From: Cyclaneusma minus | Taxonomy: Eukaryota > Ascomycota > Leotiomycetes > Marthamycetales > Marthamycetaceae | Reading direction: 5' to 3' | Length of the DNA: 64,000 bases | NCBI GenBank assembly: GCA_037179335.1 | Contig: JAKZHN010000010.1 | Span: forward strand, 1,123,870-1,187,869 | In this document: piece after piece, positions 55,728 through 64,000 of the stretch | Layout: every line of letters starts with the position of its first letter | Position numbering within the stretch: the first letter of the stretch is position 1 | The notes under the pieces: model-generated | The model's database searches: none | The model's input: the letters and a program-made list of their open reading frames with translations, nothing else | Told to the model about the DNA's origin: nothing | Translations under genes and position numbers: made by a program

Positions 55728-58700
55728 ATGTCTTTCGGAACTGGAGGAGGATTCGGCGGCTTCGGCCAGAGCAAGCCCACGTTCGGTGGCTTTGGCAGCA
55801 CCAACAACAACAACACCACGAGTACTGGTAAGTGCTTTCCTTATTTCTTGCTGCTTCCACTTCGTCGCCCTCAACTTTGTGCTTCCATCGATGGCGCGCG
55901 GGAATCTGCGCGAACAGCTGGCTCACACGACCACCTTTGCGAGCGATAGGCTTTGGATCCAACACCACTGGCGCCTTCGGAGCAAACAACAATGCCGGTG
56001 GCAGCCTCTTTGGCGGCGGTGGCTCTACGACTGGCGGCTTCGGCAGCAATGGAGGTATGTCGACACGATTCTCGAAGATCCGCGCGCCGCTTCTCCTTGG
56101 TCCGCCATGAGCCTTCTCGAAATGCGCCTGCAGCCTATGTGCCAGTCTATTTCTTGTTCCAGCCATGCTTCTCAGACCATGCGGAGTAAACATGGATCGA
56201 AATCACAGACGAGGACCTGATGGTCAACGCTCAAAAAATTCCATATACCGTTCCATGCATAACACTTCTCGCAATGAAACAAATCCACTGACATCTCATT
56301 CTTCAGGAACCGGATTTGGAGCCAACAATACCACTTCAGCATTCGGCGGCGGCACCCCTGGTGGCTTCGGAAGTAACAATACTACTGGCGGTAGCCTGTT
56401 TGGCGGCGGCGGCGCCTCTTCGACTCCTGCGACCGGCTCAGGCTTCGGTGGTTTTGGTTCCAACAACAATACTACATCCGCGTTTGGAGCAGGCAACACC
56501 GGCGGTACTGGATTGTTTGGCAGTGCAAGCAAGCCCGCATTTGGCACGAATAACACAACCACCGGCGCCTTCGGTAGCACTGGTGGTTCATTTGGCACGG
56601 GCAACACTACATCAGCTTTCGGTGCCCCTGCCAGTACTGCCCTTCAAGGGCCTGTGGGCGAGTGTACCGGCACCGCAAGTGTCCAGTTCGCTCCCTTTCA
56701 GGAGAAAGAGCCAAACAGCAGTACGAACCAGTCAAACGCATTCCAAAACATCTGCTTCCAGGCACCATACCAGAAGTTCTCGCAGGAAGAACTGAGAATG
56801 GCAGATTACGTTCAGGGACGGAGATGGGGAAACCCCAACGGACAGGCGGGGGCGTTCGGCACGTCGAGTTTCGGCGGGTTTGGCAATACGAGTTCGACCC
56901 CTGGGTTCGGCACGAATAACAATACCAACACTGGCGGAGGATTGTTCGGAGCCACCTCGACGACTACCACCGGCGGCTTCGGCCAGAACAACAACTCGAA
57001 CACCACTGGCGGTCTCTTCGGCGCAAAGCCAGCTGCGACGGGTGGTCTCTTCGGCAGTTCCAGCACGACTCCAGCATTTGGCGCAAACACCAATACCAAC
57101 ACTGGCGGTAGCCTGTTCGGCCAGAACAACAACACGACTACTACGAATGCCTTTGGCCAGAACAATACTGCCACCAACACCGGCGGTGGTCTCTTCGGTC
57201 AGAACAAACCCGCGGCGTCGGGCTTCTCCTTTGGGAATTCACAGCCAGCAGCTACAGGGGGCACTGGCTTCGGCAACACCACTGGAGGCGCCTTTGGTTC
57301 GAACACGGGTGGAGGAGGCTTGTTTGGCAACAACAACCAGCAGCAAAACAATACTGCGTCTCCATTTGGTGCCAACAACCAGCAGCAGAATACTACGTCG
57401 TCTCTGTTCGGCGCCAATAACAACCAGCAACAGAACAATCCATCGTCTCTGTTCGGTGCGAACAACAACCAGCAGAAGCCTGGCGGTCTATTTGGAAATA
57501 CCACTACGACCAACAACACAGGCGGCGGATTGTTCGGAAATACCAATACTACCAACACAGGCGGCGGGTTGTTTGGTCAGAATAATGCCACTCAGAACAA
57601 TACTGGAACCGGTTTGTTTGGTGCGAAGCCAGCCACTCCTACTACAGGAGGTCTTTTCGGCCAGACCAACAACACCAGCACTGGTGGTGGCCTGTTCGGT
57701 GGCCTAGGTGGAAACAACGCTGGCCAGAATCAACAGCAGCAGAACAATACGTCTTCTCTGTTTGGTGGTAACAACAACCAGCAAAAGCCTGACGGTCTAT
57801 TTGGCCAGTCTCAGCCTCAGACCAACAGTCTTTTCGGTGGTAGTCAACAGCAACAAGGAGGCGGTGGGCTTTTTGGAGGTATGAACAACAACCAGAACCA
57901 ACAAAACACGAGCTCGATCTTTGGAGGCAGTACTCTCAACAACTCGACCCAGGGTCAGCAGCCGCAATCTTTTACTACCAGCATCAATGACCCCAAGGCT
58001 TTCGGAAACTCCATGTTTTCTACCCTTGGTTCAGCAAACCCCGAGAACCCTGGTCCCATTGCCACTCCTCTGTCTAGCAAGCCAAAGCAGAAGAGGAGTA
58101 GCATCTTGCCAATGTACAAGCTCAGCCCTGCTTCCAACTCGTCACGCTTCACGACCCCACAGAAGCGAGGATACGGTTTCTCCTACAGCTCCTATGGCAC
58201 GCCAGTCAGCGGAGCCAACAGCGTCAATGGCCCCCCGGGAGCTTTCGGAAACAACTTGCTTGGTGCTAGTCTCAATTCTTCCAGACTAACAAAGAGCATG
58301 TCTGCCAGCGGTCTTCGCAACTCCTATTCAGCAGGTTCTTTCAGTCCACAGGACAGCATTCTGGCCCCAGGTGCATTTTCCGCTAGTACTAGCGCGAGGA
58401 ACTATGGCAGTGTAGGAAGCATGAAGAAGCTGGTGATCAATCGCGGAATTCGCAGTGACCTTTTCACTCCACCTCCTCCCAAAGAGTCTGGCCAGTCTGG
58501 TCAGTCGGCATCGCCGGGCCAGAAGAACGGTATCCTCAAGAAGCAGGTCAGCTGGGACGCGAACACAGTTGGTGGAAGCGCGGTCAATGGTTCTGAGTCA
58601 AACGTCTTCTCTGGCACCAGTAGTCCCCTCAAGCAGGTTCAGAACAGCTCTCCTAGCTCCGAGGAAATGGGATATCTGCGTTCATCCACGAGGGGTAGCA

Positions 58701-61700
58701 GCAAGCCTAATGGCACGACTTCCTCGCCAGAGATGGAACAGGTCAAAGGCAATGAGCTTGCTGTGGTCCCAGAAAACTCGGCCCCATCATCTTCATCCAA
58801 TGGCAACCAATCCAGTGCTGATCCTTTCCAGGACTTGACACCTGGCCAGTATTGGATGAAACCTAGCAAAGAGGAGATCATGAATTTGAACCGAGCACAA
58901 AGGTCCAAGGTCTCGGGTTTCAGTGTTGGTCGTGAGGGCTGTGGTCAAATCACGTTTGACGTTCCTGTGGACTTGAACAACATCGACCTTGATGAACTGT
59001 TCGAGAAGGTCGTCATCCTGGAAGTTCGCCGTGCCACCGTTTATCCCGACCAATCCAAGAAGCCCCCTATGGGTAAGGGTCTCAACGTCCCTTCGACTAT
59101 CAGACTCATGAACTCTTGGCCTCGTAGCAAAGACAGGGTTCCCAAGGGACACCCGCGGTACAACAAGCACGCTGAGCGGTTGTCGAAGGTCCCGGATACT
59201 CACTTTGTGGAGTACAACGATCAGACTGGAGTCTGGACTTTCCGAGTTGACCATTACACTACGTATGGACTTGACTACGATGACGACGATGAAAGCGTTG
59301 TGGAAGAGGACAGTGCTCTCACCGAACTCGCTGAGACGCCCACCCCGGTGAAGGATACACCTCGAGCTTTTCACCCAGATGACTCATTCGCTTCTTCCGA
59401 AATGACCGAGGATGTGTCGGAACTTGAGGATACTTTCGAGTTCAAGAGGAGCAACAACAAGACCTTTCCTGGTGCCTTCGATCGTAGCCAAGTGTACGTG
59501 GATGAAGACATGGAAGACACTACCGAACAAGAGGAGCAGTCTTTTTTAGGGGATCGCTCCGTGGGTTCTGAATCTGATGATGAAATCGACCAGACTATGA
59601 CTGGTGACGACGTCTTTCAGAGTCAAGAATTAGTCGGAGTTGAGGATCAAGAGATGGTGGGCTCTTTTCCTCAGCCTGACGAGACCGCGGAGCTTCGTGA
59701 TGACTCACCGGAGCATGATGTTGAAGATGTTATGACGGAAACGCCGGGTGCCATTATGATAGCCAGATTGCGTGCTATGAAGGCATCGAGCACCCCGTCA
59801 AAGAGGAAGTTTGCCACGGGCGATACTTGGACCGAGGCATTGCAGCAGAGTGTCAGTCCCAAGAAGCAGGATCGAAAGCATTTGAAGGACATGATCGAAC
59901 TCCAAGATGCTTCAGGGGAGCTTGAAGTTAGTGTCGAGGCTCCGACTCCAAGGAATCGGTCTGTCTCGGGCAACCAAGGATTTGCGACGAGTATCGATCT
60001 GATGAATTCGCTGTTTGGCCAACCAAAGAATTCTCCAAAGAAAGCGAAGGCTCCAGCAAAGAAGGGGTTTCAGGTTTGTCCTCCAGTCTTATTTTGAACT
60101 CCTGGCACGTTGGATGCTCACTCGGGCTCTCGTTTGTGGATATTTGTACGTAGTATTCAATACAGAACACATCAGCTAAGCATTTTGACTTCTAGTGGCC
60201 CTATGCGAAACATTCTCATGATAATGATGACACTATGGATCCCAAGGATCGCGACTTTCACAACTCTATGAAGCCCAGCTGGGGACCTGACGGTACTGTT
60301 ATCTACTCTGGATCGGCTCCTGCCAACGACTTCCGATATTCGCGACCCAAGCAGGTACAAGATGGCCTGCTTGTGTACCAGGAAGCTGCCATTGTCTCTG
60401 AGAGCCGAGATGTGCGGTTTGCGAAATTCTCCAACGAGTATCTTGCCGACAGCCTTGAAAAGCAGCGATCGATCACAGAGTTTAAGGATCAGGACGGTGT
60501 TCCTCTTGCTTTCATGCCTGAGACGTTCACATTCACCTCCCTCTATGACGATGTTGATGTTGCCGATCCAGCTGCCCAGCACGAGAAGTTAGTCTGGGAG
60601 CTGGCAGGTGTTCTATTCGACGACACTGAAGTTCCTGCAGATCTCAAAGATATGCCAAACGTCTTACTGCGGCTACGAAAAGACAAACTCTCCGCTTTCT
60701 GGCAGAAACTTGTTGAGAAAGAGGCTCAAAGGGATGTTGCGATGGCTCAGTCAAACGAGGAAAAGGCTATTGCCTGCTTATCGGCTCACCGAGTCCCTGA
60801 CGCTTGCGCGCATCTACTCACTGGCAAAGACTTCCACTTGGCAAGTCTGGTCGCCTTGATTGGAGGCAAAGAGAGTGTCAAGAAGAGCATTCGTGAACAA
60901 CTCACCGAGTGGCGCAACTCGCATGTTCTGTCTGAATTCTCTGCGCCAGTTCGTGCCCTTTATGAGTTGCTCGCAGGCAATGCTTGTGTTTGCGATGGCA
61001 ACAAGGGTGGACCAGTCGAGGACCGGATTGATACATTCATCATCTCGCAACGCTTCGGTCTTGATTGGCGCCGGGCATTCGGTCTCCGTCTCTGGTATGC
61101 AATTGCCACTTCTGATGATATTGCTGCAGCTATCCAGGCATTTAATGCCGATCTCCAGCAGGACCGCGAAACCGCCAGACCACGAGCATGGTACGTGGAG
61201 CAAGGAATTCCCGCACTCTGGGATGACAAGGACTTTGACAGGCGTGAAGATCTCCTCTGGGGCCTTCTCAAACTGTACGCGACTGGTTCCCCAGATCTGC
61301 AGGCAATCCTGCGACCTGAGAACTCGCAGCTCTCGCCTCTGGATTTCCGCCTCTCGTGGCAGCTGGGCGTGGCGCTGAACACCGCAGGCATGCCCTACTC
61401 TTACGAATCTGAAGCCGATCACAACGAGAAAGCGGACAGACTGACACTGGCCTTCGCAAACCAGTTGACAGGAAGTGGCAACTGGCTGGAAGCTACCTTT
61501 GTGTTTTTGCATCTTTCAAACGCCGGAGCTCGAAAGAAGGCAATCAAGGATCACTTAGCGCACCACGCCGGACTGATCGGCAGCGAGGGCTCAACAAACT
61601 ACACCACCCTGACGCAAGACCTACACATCCCATTCGCATGGCTCTGGGAAGCAAAAGCGCTCTACGAACGCGCTGTCACCAAGAACAGCCACAAGGAAGT

Positions 61701-62238
61701 CGACTGCCTGCTGCGCGCCAACCTGCACGACGAGGCACACAAGACATTCAGCCGCGAAGTAGCTCCCAGATGCGTGGTCGAGCGTGAATACTCCGCGCTC
61801 GAAGAACTGCTCAAGGGCTTCCACGGCGACGTCAAGGAGTGGGCACTGGGCGGCCAAGTGTATGCCGATTTCCTGCAGTTGGTGAAAGGCAGGAAGAGCG
61901 CCAAGGGCGTTGATGCAAAGGTGTTGGAGAGGCTGTTGGCGAGCTTGCCAGAGGTGGTGCAGGAGAACAGACAGCCGGGTTTTCTGGAGAGAGTGGCAGT
62001 TACGGAGATTAGTAGCATTGTCGCGGCTCATGTGGTGGAGATGGGGAAGAATGGTATTGCTGTGAGTACTTCTGCGGATGATGACTGGGAGATGGTTGGA
62101 AACGAAGCTGATGATGGACAGATGCAGAATACGCTGCCCAAGGTACTGGGCCTGCCGATGACGGAGGATCGGACGTTGAAACATACGGTGGATTTGAGCG
62201 TTGGTTACTATCGTGCGCTGATGGCGGGTGGGCGATGA
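55728..62238 (+). CDS. Nup98-Nup96 nucleoporin precursor (Nup145-type)
   Basis: Exons 55728-55827, 55950-56054, 56307-60073 and 60196-62238 (introns 122, 252 and 122 nt) give 2004 residues. The N-terminus is built of FG/GLFG repeats that form the pore's permeability barrier. A GLEBS motif (about residues 185-240, ECTGTASVQFAPFQEKE and SQEELRMADYVQGRRWG) binds Gle2/Rae1. The autoproteolytic domain covers about residues 905-1056 (QYWMKPSKEEIMNLNRAQ to TFRVDHYTTYGL). Cleavage is expected between Y1052 and T1053, the site HF|S in human Nup98. The rest, from an acidic linker to the helical WPYAKHSHDN-onward part, is Nup96 of the Nup84/Y complex scaffold. The spliced reading is supported at every junction by phase. 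Confidence 0.97.
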
Positions 62239-63644
62239 GCCATGAGCGGTTAGCGAGCGAGCGAGCATGAGGTCGGTCTATTAGAAGATTGGCATGAATT
62301 AATCAATTTCAACGGCAATAAGGGGAGAATGGGCGAACGAAAAGCATCAAGCGACAAACAAAGCGTTTGTGTATTTCCAGTGATCTTTGGAGCTTCCAGG
62401 GGGCTTTGGTGCGTTTCTAGATCGTCTCTCTGCGGAGAGATGGTTGGAACCGTCAGGGATACTGCGAAATTTTCTGAGGGGCGACTGGGATTCTTGTTGT
62501 AGGTAGCTAGCTAGCAAGGCGTATATGCGAAAGGAACGCATTTACGCAACTTCTCTGCCTTGGATGCTCGTGTCGTGAATCGTAAAAGCAGTCTTGTATC
62601 AGCGAAGTTGACCTTCAGGGGCAAGGGGCAAGGTCCGAAGTTATGGATGCCAAGGGGCCAATGGGATGGATCATCTCAAATCCAGAAAGGGCCCCAGGAG
62701 GAGAATCTTGCCTTCGGGCCTTCATATACCCAAATAACTAACTACTTGGCATATCAGTATTACAGGGACCATGGTCCAGTTGGGCGAAACGCCAACTATA
62801 AAAATAACTAGTAATATCTGTGGCCAAATCAAACCAGTTTACTGGTGGGGGTTCGACTGTCTACCATGGGACAGCCGAGCTTTTTGCTGTTTCAAGGGAT
62901 TTTTTTTGGCTCCCTTGGGGACAGACAGACAGGCAGACAGAACTTTATTTGTTTTGTTGCATGTCGCTGCTCCGGTCGCCCGAGAGCTGCCTTTATATTC
63001 CTTTGCTTCTACATCCAGCTCTTCCCTCCCCTCGGGTCGGGCCTCCTCTCCTTTTACGACTCATTGAGTTGGCTTCCGCGGAGGCAGATGGTTAAGAACT
63101 TTATGGCCTTCGGCACTTACTCTAGTCTGTTTTATATATACACCAACCACATACCCTTCGATTTCAATGAACAACGTGACGAACCGGCTATTTTGCACAT
63201 CTTGCCAGACTGTACCGTAGAAACAATTTTCTGTCAACACAGCGGCATCCTGTCGCACTGGACTCCTTCTTGTCGCTCGGCGCTCCATTATAACTTTGGA
63301 ACGAAAATGAACTATTGTTTTTATGCCCCTTTTACACAGGCCCCCGGCATCTAGACCCAGGCGTGTTATACATCAATCTGCTTGAAATTTCCAGCTCTAT
63401 CAGCCCATATAATTTTGAAGCCCCTGCAACACGATTATAAAAACCACTTTTCCTAACCCCGGCAGTCGACGTGCAACAAAACTTCGAGGCGGAGTTGCGG
63501 AGGAATCAGGGGCCTAGCAATTCTTGGAAAAAACAGAGGGGTATCATTATCGTAACCAGCTTGTTCATGTCCCTCCTCCACAACCAACGCAACTTATCCA
63601 TTTCCCCGTCCACACTCATTATACATAGTAGGTATCACCAGCCC
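62239..63644. other. Intergenic sequence
   Basis: 3' flanks of the Nup98-96 gene and of the convergent gene at the window end. Open frames near 62845-63354 have no domain. No gene is seen. Confidence 0.45.
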
Positions 63645-64000
63645 TCAATCGCTAAACCCAAACACCACATCATGCGGCACAATCTCCACCTTCGCCGCCT
63701 CCTGCGCCTGTTTCCGCCTCCTCTCCGCCCCCGCCTCATCCCTCATCTCCAAGCCACAAGCCCTCAACATCGCAAACCGCACCTCATCAATCCCCATCTT
63801 CCTCCCATCCAATGACTTCTCCGCACTACAAGCCAGAATCTCCCCAACCCCCATCCCTTGGCCCTGTTCAGCATCCTCGTCTCCTTCCACAACCACATCA
63901 TCACCATCAACCACCTCCCTCACTTCATCCATAACTTTCCTCATAGTATGCAGTCTCCCCATCAACGCAGTTTCACCGCCCGGTTTTCCTCGTGAGTTGA
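63645..64000 (-). CDS. C-terminal part of an unidentified protein (5' end outside window)
   Basis: The minus-strand frame is open from the window edge to the stop at 63645, about 118 residues. Its only early start-like codon in the track is TTG, and the frame stays open upstream of it, so the gene continues beyond the window. The visible part is an acidic linker (VVDGDDVVVEGDED), then GRKMGIDEVRFAMLRACGLE and a charged helix (AGAERRRKQAQEAAK), ending VPHDVVFGFSD. The helix-and-motif ending looks like a real conserved C-terminus, but I do not recognise the family. It is convergent with the Nup98-96 gene. Confidence 0.55.
   Translation of the reverse strand, partial: NSRGKPGGETALMGRLHTMRKVMDEVREVVDGDDVVVEGDEDAEQGQGMGVGEILACSAEKSLDGRKMGIDEVRFAMLRACGLEMRDEAGAERRRKQAQEAAKVEIVPHDVVFGFSD

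Overview
The window is nuclear DNA from a filamentous ascomycete (Pezizomycotina). Genes carry one to four short introns (mostly 44-150 nt) with GT donors, AG acceptors and CTAAC/CTGAC-type branch sites. The gene set is typical of the group: a QDE-2-type Argonaute, a velvet-domain protein, an AA9 polysaccharide monooxygenase, a PTH11-like receptor, a fused Nup98-Nup96 gene and a CBM21 (Gac1-type) phosphatase-targeting subunit. The exact class cannot be fixed from sequence alone. One assembly gap (382 N) is bordered by an implausible poly-G tract.

Layout. 1-5.9 kb holds three lineage-specific genes: the 3' part of a disordered protein, a single-pass membrane protein, and a two-exon MGSC protein with an acylation-type N-terminus. 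6.2-10.6 kb is metabolic: a sugar-type NAD(P) epimerase/dehydrogenase diverges from a Dal5-like MFS transporter across a short promoter with two CreA-like sites, followed by a secreted AA9 LPMO. 12.7-13.6 kb is a basic low-complexity protein. 13.6-19 kb is almost empty and ends at a short velvet-domain gene. 20.3-22.5 kb encodes arginyl-tRNA synthetase with two candidate starts (mitochondrial and cytosolic). 23.3-25.7 kb holds two head-to-head GNAT paralogs, one frameshifted. 26.2-27.0 kb is a DNA-transposon-type non-autonomous element, followed by a seven-helix PTH11-like receptor. From the gap at 29.6 kb to 38.1 kb no convincing gene is visible.

38.1-42.5 kb holds the Gac1-like regulator and a mitochondrial BolA protein. 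43.4-47.0 kb is a decayed block: a family gene with a frameshift and an internal stop, a degenerate repeat array, and a truncated 2EXR (F-box-like) gene. It is followed by Argonaute (48.0-51.3 kb), a 500-bp AT-rich MITE with 11-bp target duplications, a centrin (Cdc31-like) gene with a long Q-rich N-terminus, the 2004-residue Nup98-Nup96 precursor, and the 3' end of an unidentified gene.

Working together. The epimerase, transporter and LPMO fit plant-biomass or sugar-acid use. Argonaute sits among repeat relics that are the sort of targets quelling acts on, but that link is inference. No new defence or metabolic system was found. The most unusual items are the two MITEs, the two decayed genes, the dual-start ArgRS and the short velvet protein.
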